Positions 1 through 9,200 of a stretch of 64,000 bases of DNA are shown in pieces (the first letter of the stretch is position 1; each line of letters opens with the position of its first letter). The stretch is taken from contig NZ_FXYD01000003.1 of assembly GCF_900185015.1 (NCBI RefSeq), positions 124,001 to 188,000 on the forward strand, read 5' to 3'. The position numbers and the translations under genes were made by a program. The notes beneath the pieces are model-generated. The model ran no database searches. It was not told where the DNA came from and saw only the letters and a program-made list of their open reading frames with translations. The DNA comes from Octadecabacter ascidiaceicola. GTDB lineage: Bacteria > Pseudomonadota > Alphaproteobacteria > Rhodobacterales > Rhodobacteraceae.

Positions 1-426
1 CACGTAGGTTGATGCGGTGTCACCAATCAGAATGCGCGACTTCAATCGTTCGACTTTGCTGCGTTTTTCCGGCGAAAAAGACGCCACCAGTTGACGACGG
101 ACGGACCCGAGGTTCGCAAGGAACATGGGCGAGTTCATCTGCTCGGCGACCTCGATACTTATCAGCAGATCAACGGCTTCGGGGTAGCTGAGATTTAGCC
201 GCCCAACGCCCCAATTGCGATCAAGACGCACGCCACCGCCACGGCCACGATCTGCATCAATTGGCAGCCCTTGCTCGCGCATTAGTGACAGGTCGCGGGT
301 GATTGTACGTTCGCTTACGCCGTGTTGCCGCGCGAGGTTCTGAACGGTGCAATGCTCATTCTGCTTAAGCTGCGCAGCGAGCAACTCCAGCCTTCGCAGT
401 CGACCGTTTGAGTCCGTACGTCCCAT
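1..426 (-). CDS. HTH/WYL-type (YafY/DeoR-like) transcriptional regulator, partial
   Basis: The minus strand is open from an ATG at 426 to the window edge, giving 142 codons with no stop, so the 3' part is missing. The N-terminus is a DeoR/HTH_11 winged helix: RLRRLELLAAQLKQNEHCTV, then a recognition helix with HGVSERTITRDL, then the wing with RGRGGGVRLDR. This layout is typical of YafY-type regulators whose C-terminal WYL domain would lie outside the window. It is divergent from a VOC-family gene starting at 504, and a near-perfect inverted repeat sits 4 bases upstream of its start, so it probably represses itself and the neighbour. The effector is unknown. Confidence 0.85.
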   Translation of the reverse strand, partial: MGRTDSNGRLRRLELLAAQLKQNEHCTVQNLARQHGVSERTITRDLSLMREQGLPIDADRGRGGGVRLDRNWGVGRLNLSYPEAVDLLISIEVAEQMNSPMFLANLGSVRRQLVASFSPEKRSKVERLKSRILIGDTASTYV

Positions 427-429
427 AAA

Positions 430-458
430 ACAAATAGGACGTAAAATGTCTTATTTGT
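430..458. promoter_or_regulatory. Inverted-repeat operator between WYL regulator and VOC gene
   Basis: An 11-bp arm ACAAATAGGAC (430-440) faces GTCTTATTTGT (448-458) across a 7-base spacer, with 10 of 11 positions complementary. The site lies directly upstream of the regulator start codon and 46 bases before the VOC start, where an autorepressor of a divergent pair would bind. Binding by this regulator is inferred from position and symmetry only. Confidence 0.7.
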
Positions 459-503
459 CAATTATACCCCACAGACACACTACTGAATTCTAAAGGTACG
501 AGA

Positions 504-860
504 ATGAAAATGAATTACTTCGTCGTTGGTACAAACAACATGAAAGCGGCCACTGCGTTTTATGACGGGCTTTTCGATGGGCTTGGGGTGAACAAGATGG
601 TCGCGTCTGAACGCATGACTTACTGGCTTGCCGATGACTTCGCGTTCGCGGTCGCTCTTCCGTTTGATGAGAAACCTGCAACCAATGGCAACGGCACTAT
701 GGTTGGGTTTAATGTCGGGTCCCCTGATGCGGTGGACCGGGTACACCAGTTGGCGCTCGACCTCGGGGCCGCCGACGAGGGCGCACCCTGCCCAAAGGGC
801 CCAAAATACTCCGGATATGTGCGTGACTTAGATGGAAATAAGATTTGCCTGTCGGACTAA
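504..860 (+). CDS. VOC (glyoxalase/bleomycin resistance) family protein
   Basis: 118 residues, the usual size of a single-module vicinal oxygen chelate protein. It opens with the beta strand MNYFVVGTNNMKAATAFYDG, in which AxxFYDG is the characteristic first helix, and ends with the paired motif YSGYVRDLDGNKICL, matching the DPDGN-type end of VOC proteins. The ATG at 504 is preceded by GAG at 499-501. It could be a glyoxalase-like enzyme or a small-molecule binding protein; the substrate cannot be told. Its divergence from a WYL regulator suggests inducible expression. Confidence 0.85.
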   Translation: MKMNYFVVGTNNMKAATAFYDGLFDGLGVNKMVASERMTYWLADDFAFAVALPFDEKPATNGNGTMVGFNVGSPDAVDRVHQLALDLGAADEGAPCPKGPKYSGYVRDLDGNKICLSD

Positions 861-881
861 ATCACCGGGCCCTTTTACAAA

Positions 882-916
882 CAATAAGGCCGGAACAATT
901 TGCTCCGGCCTTATTG
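882..916. terminator. Bidirectional terminator between VOC gene and tauC
   Basis: A 13-bp perfect stem (CAATAAGGCCGGA with TCCGGCCTTATTG) encloses a 9-base loop. On the plus strand it is followed by GGCTTTTTG. It sits between two convergent genes ending at 860 and 939. Confidence 0.85.
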
Positions 917-938
917 GCTTTTTGAATAGCTAGATATC

Positions 939-2483
939 TTAAGCCTTGCCCTTCCAAGGGACCAGTCGACGTTCGGCCATACGCATCAACATATCGATAC
1001 CAAAGCCGACAACGCCGATGATAATCACACCCATCAAGATAATGTCTGTGCTTTGGAACTTGGACGCAGTGGTGATCATCTTACCGATGCCTTCCTCAGC
1101 AGCGACCAATTCAGCGGCCACAACAGTACCCCAACATACACCCATCGCAACACGCGCACCGGTGAATATTTCCGGCAAGCTGTTCGGGATGATGACATGC
1201 CGCAGGATTTGCCACTTGGACGCGCCAAGCGAGTACGCGGCATGTACTTTAGTGATACGCACACCGGACACGCCCGAACGCGCAGCGATTGCCATGATCC
1301 ACAATGCAGCGAGGTACAGCAGGAAAATCTTACCAACTTCGCCAATACCGAACCAAATGATCACAAGCGGGATCAATGCAAGTGGTGGCACAGGGCGCAT
1401 GAATTCCACGATCGGATCGAACCAACCACGGAACCAATTGGACAGACCCATTGCGTAGCCCAATGGGATACCGATTGCTGCGCCTAGCAAGAAACCCACG
1501 ATCACGCGGAACAATGAAAACCCGAGGTGTACGGTCAGATAGACGTTCTGATAGCCGTACTTCGCGATTTCAATAAAGCTACCCCACACGACTTCCGGTG
1601 CTGGTAGATATAGCGGCTGCATCTGCCAACCTTGGTCTGGGTTGATATTGATTGTGCCGCGATCCGTGATCGCTACACGCGCAAAATCGAGATCAAACGC
1701 TGGTGGCTGGGATGTAAGGTTGCCCGCATCGTCGCGATCATTGGCGTCAAATTCGACTGGGTTGTCGTTGATCGCCACGATGCGCGCACCGTTGTCTCGG
1801 CGGTTAACGTCATCATTGCGATCCCATGCTACGATTTCACTGCGGTAAACCGTGATGTTAACACTGTCATTCTTTGCAAAACCGTCGCCAGCCTCAACCT
1901 GAGCATCTTCACCTTCCACGCCTGCCGCGAGAACGTTGACGAAGATTTCAGCCTGATCCTGGTTTCCTTCAGCATCTTCAACTGTGTAAGTGAAACTTGC
2001 TTCACCGGTGTAGGGCCCTGGCAAATGCAGAAAGGATGGCAACAATTTCGACCCTGTGAAGGCGCCCCAGATGATGAAGATAAAGATAATCGAGACAATG
2101 GATGCCGCCAGCATGGAACGCACAGCGCTTTCATCACCAAACGTCACAGTCTTCAAAGACGTGTAGTCCTGTGTAGGTGTGAAGAACGATTTGATCGCGC
2201 CCCGTGCAAACATGCTGGCAAGAATTATAATGGTATAAAGTGCAATCGCCGGAATAGCGCTTGCCGCGGAAGAAAACACATTGACTGTTTCCGTCCATAA
2301 TTCAGAACCGAGCGTACTGAACTGATAAGAGAAAACCTCCCAACCGGATGCGACCTCGCAGCCCGCCGAGGGGGTGAAGTTTTCGCCGATGACCTGACCC
2401 TCAGGTACAGGTGTTGCTTTGAGTTCTGTGACCGTTTCGCCTAGGCGTTCGCGAGTACAGACGAGATTGACAGTTCCAGCCAT
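939..2483 (-). CDS. tauC: Taurine ABC transporter permease with large N-terminal extension
   Basis: 514 residues from the ATG at 2483, about twice the roughly 275 of classical TauC/SsuC. The last 210 residues are a normal binding-protein-dependent permease with several membrane helices and the ATPase-contacting EAA loop (AAYSLGASKWQILRHVIIP). Before this lie a soluble start, two extra membrane helices (about 76-94 and 124-143) and a stretch of about 140 residues (155-295) rich in Asp, Asn and beta-formers. Part of it (FTYTVEDAEGNQDQAEIFVN) resembles cadherin/VCBS-type beta-sandwich repeats and should be periplasmic. The start was placed at 2483 because tauB ends at 2486. The taurine assignment rests on the tauB and tauA neighbours. 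Confidence 0.85.
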   Translation of the reverse strand: MAGTVNLVCTRERLGETVTELKATPVPEGQVIGENFTPSAGCEVASGWEVFSYQFSTLGSELWTETVNVFSSAASAIPAIALYTIIILASMFARGAIKSFFTPTQDYTSLKTVTFGDESAVRSMLAASIVSIIFIFIIWGAFTGSKLLPSFLHLPGPYTGEASFTYTVEDAEGNQDQAEIFVNVLAAGVEGEDAQVEAGDGFAKNDSVNITVYRSEIVAWDRNDDVNRRDNGARIVAINDNPVEFDANDRDDAGNLTSQPPAFDLDFARVAITDRGTININPDQGWQMQPLYLPAPEVVWGSFIEIAKYGYQNVYLTVHLGFSLFRVIVGFLLGAAIGIPLGYAMGLSNWFRGWFDPIVEFMRPVPPLALIPLVIIWFGIGEVGKIFLLYLAALWIMAIAARSGVSGVRITKVHAAYSLGASKWQILRHVIIPNSLPEIFTGARVAMGVCWGTVVAAELVAAEEGIGKMITTASKFQSTDIILMGVIIIGVVGFGIDMLMRMAERRLVPWKGKA

Positions 2484-2485
2484 GA

Positions 2486-3292
2486 TTATTCTCCCCCCTC
2501 TGTTCGGCCCATGATTTCCTCTTCCATGTCCCAAATCATCGTGAGGATTTCTTCACGGGTCGGGCCATAGTCGGGGTGCTCTTTGACTTCGCGCAAATCC
2601 TGCGTGACGCCCATCTCTGCAAATGGCAGGCGATATTCTTTGTGGATGCGGCCAGGGCGTGGAGCCATGACCAATACACGTTCGCCCAACAGCAGGGCTT
2701 CATCAATGGAGTGGGTGATCAGGATGATCGTCTTGCCCGTCTCTTTCCAGAGTTTCAGTACAAGGCTTTGCATCTTTTCACGGGTCAGCGCGTCAAGCGC
2801 GCCGAGCGGTTCGTCCATCAAAATAACGTCTGGGTCATTTGCAAGGCAACGGGCCAATGCCACACGCTGCTGCATGCCGCCGGACAATTCATAGACCATC
2901 TTTTCTTTGAAATCTTGCAGACCAACGATGTCGAGCAAATGATCGACGTTGCCCATATAGTCGGCCTTTTTCTTGCGGGCCATGCGCGGGCCAAAACTCA
3001 CGTTGGCGCGCACCGACATCCATTCAAAGAGTGCGCCTTGTTGGAACACCATTCCCCGTTCTTTATCTGGGCCCAAAACAACATGATCGTTGATCCGCGT
3101 TTCGCCGCCAGTCGGCGCAAGGAAACCGGCCACGATGTTGAGGAGTGTTGTTTTCCCGCACCCCGATGGGCCAAGAACACTCATCAGCTCGCCTGGTTTG
3201 AGGTCAAGTGTAACGTCTTGAAGTGCTTGGACATGGCTGCCGTTGGGCAAATCAAATCGCATTGAGATATTGTCGATGACCAATCCGGACAT
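2486..3292 (-). CDS. tauB: Taurine ABC transporter ATP-binding protein
   Basis: 268 residues. Walker A is GPSGCGKTT, the signature is LSGGMQQRVALARC, Walker B is VILMDEPLGALDA and the switch histidine is in ITHSIDEA. This is the nitrate/sulfonate/taurine subgroup of ABC ATPases, slightly longer than average with an acidic C-terminal tail (WDMEEEIMGRTEGGE). The ATG at 3292 was chosen over an upstream TTG at 3361 because the longer form would run into the tauA-tauB hairpin and lacks family similarity. Two bases separate it from tauC, so the two are surely cotranscribed. It powers import of taurine or a related sulfonate. Confidence 0.9.
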   Translation of the reverse strand: MSGLVIDNISMRFDLPNGSHVQALQDVTLDLKPGELMSVLGPSGCGKTTLLNIVAGFLAPTGGETRINDHVVLGPDKERGMVFQQGALFEWMSVRANVSFGPRMARKKKADYMGNVDHLLDIVGLQDFKEKMVYELSGGMQQRVALARCLANDPDVILMDEPLGALDALTREKMQSLVLKLWKETGKTIILITHSIDEALLLGERVLVMAPRPGRIHKEYRLPFAEMGVTQDLREVKEHPDYGPTREEILTMIWDMEEEIMGRTEGGE

Positions 3293-3344
3293 TGGGCCCC
3301 CGCTTTCGGTATTAAGAATGATGGGTGAGTAGAACCGTGAAACG

Positions 3345-3376
3345 TGACAAGGGCCGCTCAACAGCGGCCCTTGTCA
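3345..3376 (-). promoter_or_regulatory. Intercistronic hairpin between tauA and tauB
   Basis: A 14-bp perfect stem (TGACAAGGGCCGCT with AGCGGCCCTTGTCA) and a 4-base loop lie just after the tauA stop at 3385. In the direction of transcription no U-run follows. Such hairpins after binding-protein genes often protect the upstream mRNA or partly terminate, giving more binding protein than transporter; that role is inferred here. Confidence 0.75.
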
Positions 3377-3384
3377 TAAGCCAA

Positions 3385-4383
3385 TTACATTGCGCTGTCA
3401 GACAGCGGACCTGTATTGATGTTACCTTCGTAGCTGTCCAGAGCGCCGTCGATAGCACCGGATTCAACGAACACATCTGCAACGCCTTTTAGGAAGGACG
3501 GAGCCGCTGCACCGAGCCATGCATCGCCAAGCTGTTCTTCAACAGATGGGAAGACAAAAGTCGCGAGCGTGGACGCTGTCGCTTCTTCATCCATACCAGC
3601 ATCTTGCGCGATGATTGGAAGCATTTCGGCGGTATTGTCGCCGGAGTTCCACATTGCATTTGCTTCTGCAGTCACAGCGAGGAACTTGGAAACAGTTTCA
3701 CCGTTTTCAGCAACCCAAGCGGTAGGAGCGGAGGTTACATCAAACACGAGAATGCCGAGTTCAGTCTTCTCGTCACCTGTCAGCAAGGTGTTACCGTGCT
3801 CAAGGGCACGACGCAGGGAACCGCCCCAGCCACACATCATGTCGACAGCGCCTTGTGCAATTGCAGCAGCGCCATCCGGCGGTGACATGTCAACGATTTC
3901 CAAAGACGTCAGGTCAACACCGAAGTGGTCCATCTGACGCAAGAAACCGTAGTGAGCTGCGGTACCGAGCGGAACAGCAACTCTGGAGCCAGCCAGATCG
4001 CCCGCGGAAGATGCGTCGATTTCAAGGTCGGAACGTACGACGCAGTTGTCGTTGTCAGCGTAAGACACAGCAACGTCGAGCATCTGAAGGTCTTGACCCG
4101 CGGATGCTGCAACTACGAACGGTGGAACACCTTGGGATACAGACATCTGAACATCGCCGGATGCCATAGCTGCGGACATGGCTGTACCAGTGTCGAAGGA
4201 CACCCAGTTGATCTCCATGCCGAGCGCCTCTTCGTAAGTGCCCTGAACTTTTGCGTATTGGAATGGCATTGGCCATTCAAGGAAGTAGCCGACGGTGATT
4301 GCGTGACCGTCGGCCATAGCTGTTGAGCCGGTCAGAGCAGCTACTGCACTAAGAAAGATCGCGCCAGTTGTTTTCTTGAACAT
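3385..4383 (-). CDS. tauA: Taurine ABC transporter periplasmic substrate-binding protein
   Basis: 332 residues from the ATG at 4383. It begins with a classical signal peptide (MFKKTTGAIFLSAVAALTGS, then TAMADG, with cleavage probably after AMA). The mature part starts ITVGYFLEWPMPFQYAK, typical of the NMT1/TauA-like SBP family, and continues with GTAMSAAMASGDVQMSVSQG and the hinge VPLGTAAHYGFLRQM. A longer form from 4452 would put 23 residues before the signal peptide and was rejected. First gene of tauABC; its upstream region carries a TauR-like repeat. Taurine is the most likely ligand, but related sulfonates cannot be excluded. Confidence 0.9.
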   Translation of the reverse strand: MFKKTTGAIFLSAVAALTGSTAMADGHAITVGYFLEWPMPFQYAKVQGTYEEALGMEINWVSFDTGTAMSAAMASGDVQMSVSQGVPPFVVAASAGQDLQMLDVAVSYADNDNCVVRSDLEIDASSAGDLAGSRVAVPLGTAAHYGFLRQMDHFGVDLTSLEIVDMSPPDGAAAIAQGAVDMMCGWGGSLRRALEHGNTLLTGDEKTELGILVFDVTSAPTAWVAENGETVSKFLAVTAEANAMWNSGDNTAEMLPIIAQDAGMDEEATASTLATFVFPSVEEQLGDAWLGAAAPSFLKGVADVFVESGAIDGALDSYEGNINTGPLSDSAM

Positions 4384-4782
4384 TGGGATTCCCCTGTTGG
4401 TTGGAGTGCTACCCGATTTGAATTGGGTAACTTTATTGTTGCGCCTCACCACGTGAGACTTGCTTTTCGCGTGATCAGCCTAGGAAGCGAATGGACTTCA
4501 CGTCAAATGGTTTTTCGAAATTGGCCCTACGGCAACCTATTTGTTGGCCCTATCAGAGACTTCATGCGCAAGTACTGTGATTCCGAAAGGAATGGAGGTC
4601 GCAATTTCCTTAATGAATCGCAATTTCAAGGCGATGACCACGTTTTAGGCCGCCAAAAAAAAATTTTCTGCCAACCGCGATTGTGCCATCGATGAATGGT
4701 GCTTTTTTTAATTCACAGCCCCCAAAGCGCGAGAATCAACCTTAATTCGGATGAAATATCCGCGAATTGGGGCGTGACGGAA
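4384..4782 (-). promoter_or_regulatory. tauA upstream regulatory region with TauR-like direct repeat
   Basis: There is no convincing gene in these 399 bases. TTGGCCCTA occurs twice, at 4521-4529 and 4544-4552, in the same orientation and 23 bases apart. Bases TGG-C-C-TA match the CTGGACYTAA direct repeats described for the MocR-type activator TauR in Rhodobacter. A second pair, TCGCAATTTC at 4599-4608 and 4618-4627, is 19 bases apart. No tauR gene lies in the window. The leftward promoter of tauA is expected here but no confident -10/-35 pair could be assigned. Confidence 0.5.
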
Positions 4783-5913
4783 CTACCCCAAGTTCGCGAA
4801 TTGCGCTTTCAAGAGCGCTTCATCGTACTCATCGTCTGCAGTGCTGTCATAAACAACTCCACCACCCACATTGAGCTGCACAGTCCCGTCGGCACGGTAC
4901 ATCAACGTGCGGATCGCAACGCTGAATTCCATCGCGCCGTCTGGCGCAATCCAGCCGATGGACCCACAGTAAGCGCCACGCGCTTGTGTCTCGACTTCTG
5001 AGATAATCTCCATCGCGCGCACTTTGGGTGCACCCGTAATAGACCCACATGGGAACAGCGCCATGAACAGATCCTTCATGTTGGTCCCGTCAATCACCTT
5101 GGATGTGATCGTTGACGTCATCTGATGCAGGGTCGCGAAACGCTCAACCGCGAACAGTTCCGGTACCTTCACGCTGCCAATTTCGGACACACGCGACATG
5201 TCGTTGCGCAGTAAATCCACGATCATCAGGTTTTCAGCGCGGTTCTTTTCGGAGGCGTGCAAACCATCGCGCAGCGCATCGTCTTCGGCGGGTGTTTTCC
5301 CACGTGGCGACGTGCCCTTCATCGGTTTCGTTTTCAGCTCACCCGTTGAGGACAGCGAAAAGAACAACTCGGGTGATCGCGACAGCAACGCGACGCCATC
5401 CAGATCCACCAACGCACCATGCGGCACCGTTTGGCGCTGCGTTAAGCCTGCATATAGCGCGTTAGATGAGGTGGCTGAACGCGTGGTGATCGGGAAGGTC
5501 AGGTTCACCTGATAGATGTCGCCCGCACCGATGTAATCATGCACAACGCCAAAGGCTTGCGCATACTGCTGCGCGCTCCACTGCGGCGTTAGGTGATTCA
5601 GTTTGGCAGGTGTTTCGTTTTCCATAGCGGTCAACGGCTGCGGTTCGTCGAAAACACCAAAATGGATCAGCGGGACCTCACGGTCTTGCGGCAATAATTT
5701 TTCGAGTTTGTGCGACGTCAGATAGCCGAACTCATAAGACACATATCCAGCCAACCATTTGCCATCCGCCTGCGCCTTTTGCATCGCCGCAAATGCTGCG
5801 TCGACCTCGGCAGGGGTGTCCGCGCGAATGATATCACTTGGCTGCGAAAATTCCGCTCCATTCCCGTTTGGCCCTTTGTCAAAGACCACTCTTGACGGTC
5901 GATCCTGTGTCAA
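4783..5913 (-). CDS. pabB: Aminodeoxychorismate synthase component I
   Basis: 376 residues of the chorismate-binding family (anthranilate synthase component I type). The motif MKGTSPRG has lysine at the position that separates aminodeoxychorismate synthase (Lys) from anthranilate synthase (Ala). Other family landmarks are GDIYQVNLTFP, ENLMIVDLLRNDMSRV and FPCGSITGAPKVRAMEII near the C-terminus. It makes 4-amino-4-deoxychorismate for folate, using ammonia from a PabA partner not visible here. The short N-terminus is usual in alphaproteobacteria. It overlaps the upstream Dabb gene by 4 bases (ATGA). Confidence 0.9.
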   Translation of the reverse strand: MTQDRPSRVVFDKGPNGNGAEFSQPSDIIRADTPAEVDAAFAAMQKAQADGKWLAGYVSYEFGYLTSHKLEKLLPQDREVPLIHFGVFDEPQPLTAMENETPAKLNHLTPQWSAQQYAQAFGVVHDYIGAGDIYQVNLTFPITTRSATSSNALYAGLTQRQTVPHGALVDLDGVALLSRSPELFFSLSSTGELKTKPMKGTSPRGKTPAEDDALRDGLHASEKNRAENLMIVDLLRNDMSRVSEIGSVKVPELFAVERFATLHQMTSTITSKVIDGTNMKDLFMALFPCGSITGAPKVRAMEIISEVETQARGAYCGSIGWIAPDGAMEFSVAIRTLMYRADGTVQLNVGGGVVYDSTADDEYDEALLKAQFANLG

Positions 5914-6203
5914 AAGTCAGCTGCGATCCGCATTTCGCGCAGGGGGCGCACAACATCAATCGCGTCCTGATAGATTGGGTGGGATTTGTAGGCCTGAAGT
6001 GCCGCATCATCGACAAATTCAGCGTAGACAACAACATCGATCTCGCCGGAAAGGGCATCCACTTGGCTGTTCTGAACAACCTCAAAAACGGACGAGTGAG
6101 GAATGTCTGCCAGCATGGAAAGTCCGTCAACGATACGCGCAACGTCTGTTTTGTCCTTGGCACTAAAAAGGACAACGTGGCGAATGAATGATCTGTCTGG
6201 CAT
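5910..6203 (-). CDS. Dabb (stress-responsive A/B barrel) family protein
   Basis: 97 residues from the ATG at 6203. The start IRHVVLFSAKD is the first strand of a ferredoxin-like Dabb barrel (His-Val-Val-Leu-Phe), and HPIYQDAIDVVRPLREMRIAADF is the usual end, including the HPxYQ segment. Dabb proteins are small dimeric barrels of varied or unknown function. Translationally coupled to pabB, so the two are probably expressed together, although no functional link is known. Confidence 0.8.
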   Translation of the reverse strand: MPDRSFIRHVVLFSAKDKTDVARIVDGLSMLADIPHSSVFEVVQNSQVDALSGEIDVVVYAEFVDDAALQAYKSHPIYQDAIDVVRPLREMRIAADF

Positions 6204-6299
6204 GGCGAAACCTGTTCTCAAAGGGCATCAGTGGTTGGCGCACATGTGGCTTAGATGGATCGTGGTTTCAAGGTGTGACCGTGTGATTCCATATAGCAG

Positions 6300-9200
6300 T
6301 CAATGAAAGTCCCGACTTGGGAACAAACGCTTTGCCTGATCGCGGGGATGCATCGCACGAGGCTGCGGTTTGCACGTGCGCGGCGTGTCATCGGCTTGCG
6401 GCTGTGTTTCACCAATCGCGTCATCCATCGGGTGGCCAAGTTCGCTTAGGCAATGGGACATGTCTTCAATGTGCTGTGCGATCAAATGAACGACAATCCC
6501 TTCACGCTGCAAAAAGCCGTGCACGCGCAACAACCGCCCGCCCATCACTGTGCGTCGGTATTGCTCATAAACCTTGGGCCACACGATCACGTTGGACACG
6601 CCAGTTTCATCCTCTAGCGTTAGAAAGACGACACCGGACGCGGTTCCAGGGCGCTGGCGGGTGATGACCAGTCCACAAACCGAGATACGTTTAAGTGGCG
6701 CGTTGACCAACTCTGCATGTGGGGTGATTTCACCCATCGAAGGGCGCAACAGTTCCATCGGGTGGGCGCGCAACGACATCCGGATAGAAACGTAGTCCTC
6801 AACGACCTCTTCCCCCAAATTCATTGTCGGCAGGGTCACCACGGGTTCAACGATCCCCTCCCCTTCAATTGAGTTATCAAACAAAGGCAACGGGTTCGCG
6901 CCCTTGATCGCCTTCACATGCCAAAGCGCATCACGGCGGTTCAGGCCCGTATCACAAAACGCATCCGCCTCGGCCAGCTTTTCAAGGGTTGCGGGCGCAA
7001 TGCCGGCCTGCAGCCATATTCCTTCAGGGTCAGAATACCCGTTCCCGCGCGCCGCAACGATCCAATCCGCGTCTTCCTCTCTGAACCCTTTGATCTGGCG
7101 AAACCCAAGCCGCAGCGCCAAGGCCCCGTCCATCCGGCGTTCCAGCGTGTTGTCCCACGTGCTGTGATTCACGCTGATCGGGCGCACCTCGACCTGATGT
7201 TCACGGGCATCGCGCACGATCTGCGCAGGAGCATAGAACCCCATCGGCTGGGAGTTCAGCAACGCACAGGCAAAGACCGCAGGGTGATGGCATTTCAGCC
7301 AGGCAGACACATAAGCCAACATCGCAAAGGCCGCGGCATGGCTTTCGGGGAACCCGTATTCGGCAAACCCTTCGATTTGGCTGAAACACCGCTCTGCCAC
7401 GTCTACACCGTAGCCATTGGCGAGCATCCCGTTGATGAACTTATCCCTAAACGTTCCGATGGTGCCCATCCGGCGAAACGACGCCAGTGATCGGCGCAGA
7501 TGATCGGCCTCTTCCGGCGTAAACCCTGCCCCCACCACAGCAATCTGCATCGCCTGCTCTTGGAACAAGGGCACCCCAAGCGTCTTTCGCGTGACCTCCG
7601 ACAACGCACTGCCAAAGGGTTCCGGTTTTTCGCGCCCTTGGCGGCGATTGATATAAGGGTGCACCATGCCGCCCTGAATGGGGCCAGGGCGCACGATGGC
7701 CACTTCGATCACCAGATCATAAAACTCACGCGGCTTCATACGCGGCAGGAAATTCATCTGCGCACGGCTTTCGACCTGAAACACACCAACCGCATCCGCG
7801 ACACACAGCATGTCATAGGTGGCTGTGTCGGCTTGTGGAACTTTTGCAATCGACAGCGTTTGTTTCTCATGCAGCTGCAGCAAATCAAACGATTTCCGGA
7901 TACAGCTCAGCATCCCGAGCCCAAGGACATCGACCTTGAGAATACCCAGCGTGTCGATGTCATCCTTGTCCCATTCAATGACAGTTCGATCCTCCATCGC
8001 GGCGTTGGAAATCGGACACAACTCATCAAGCCGCCCCTTGGTGATGACAAAGCCACCAACATGCTGGGACAAATGGCGCGGAAATCCGATGACCTCCCCA
8101 ATCAGGCGGATGGTTTGGGCAAGACGGCGATCAGTTGGATCAAGGCCAAGCTCACGGATGCGGTCAGGGTCCGCACCCCCGTTTGACAGCCCCCAAATCT
8201 GGCTCGACAGACCGGCCGTGACATCCTGACTAAGCCCCATCACCTTGCCCACCTCGCGGATCGCTGCGCGAGATCGGAAATGGATCACGGTTGCGCACAG
8301 CCCAGCGCGATGGCGGCCGTATTTCTCGTAGATATGCTGGATAACTTCTTCGCGGCGCTCATGCTCAAAATCCACGTCGATGTCAGGCGGTTCGCCACGG
8401 AACTCAGACACGAAACGTTCGACCACCATCGTGATGGTTTCAGGGCTGACGTCGGTGATGCCCAGCAAATAGCACAGAATGGAATTCGCCGCCGACCCGC
8501 GCCCTTGGCACAGGATGCCTTGGGACCGTGCAAACTGAACAATGTCATAGACGGTCAGGAAATAGGCCGGAAATTCCAGCTTATCGACCAGCGCCAATTC
8601 CTTTTTCATCTGCGCATGGGCCTTTTCCGTGGCCCCGTTCGGGTAGCGCCGCTTCATCCCCTCAGCCGCAAGACGTGTAAGGCGTTCTTGTGGGGACTCC
8701 GCCTCAGAAATCTCATCGGGGTATTCGTAGGACAGCTCGCTCAGACAGAACGTGCAACGCGCGGCAATTTCCATTGAACGGCGGATCGCGGCGGGATGGT
8801 TACGAAACAGACGGGCCATGTCGCTGTGCCCTTTAAGGCGCCGCTCCGCGTTGGGAAGAGCGCGTGTGCCAATCTGATCAATCGTGATGTGTTCACGCAT
8901 GCAGGTCAGCACATCGACCAACTGGTGGCGGCTACCGCGGTGCATCAAGACATCCCCCACGGCGACCATCGGGGCCGCGACTTTGCGGGCTTGATAGGCG
9001 CAGGCGTCAAAATACGCCTGATCGCTGCCGTCATATCGCGGGGCGGCCCCTAGGAACACATAGCTTGGGTAACGTTGTTGGATGGCTTGAATATGCTGCG
9101 CCCCTGCCCTGACATTCACTTGCGGTAGGGCGATCAAGATCATGCCTTTACCGTTTTCCAGCAGGTCACGTTGCTGCAGGTGGCAGTCGCCTTTTTCGGC

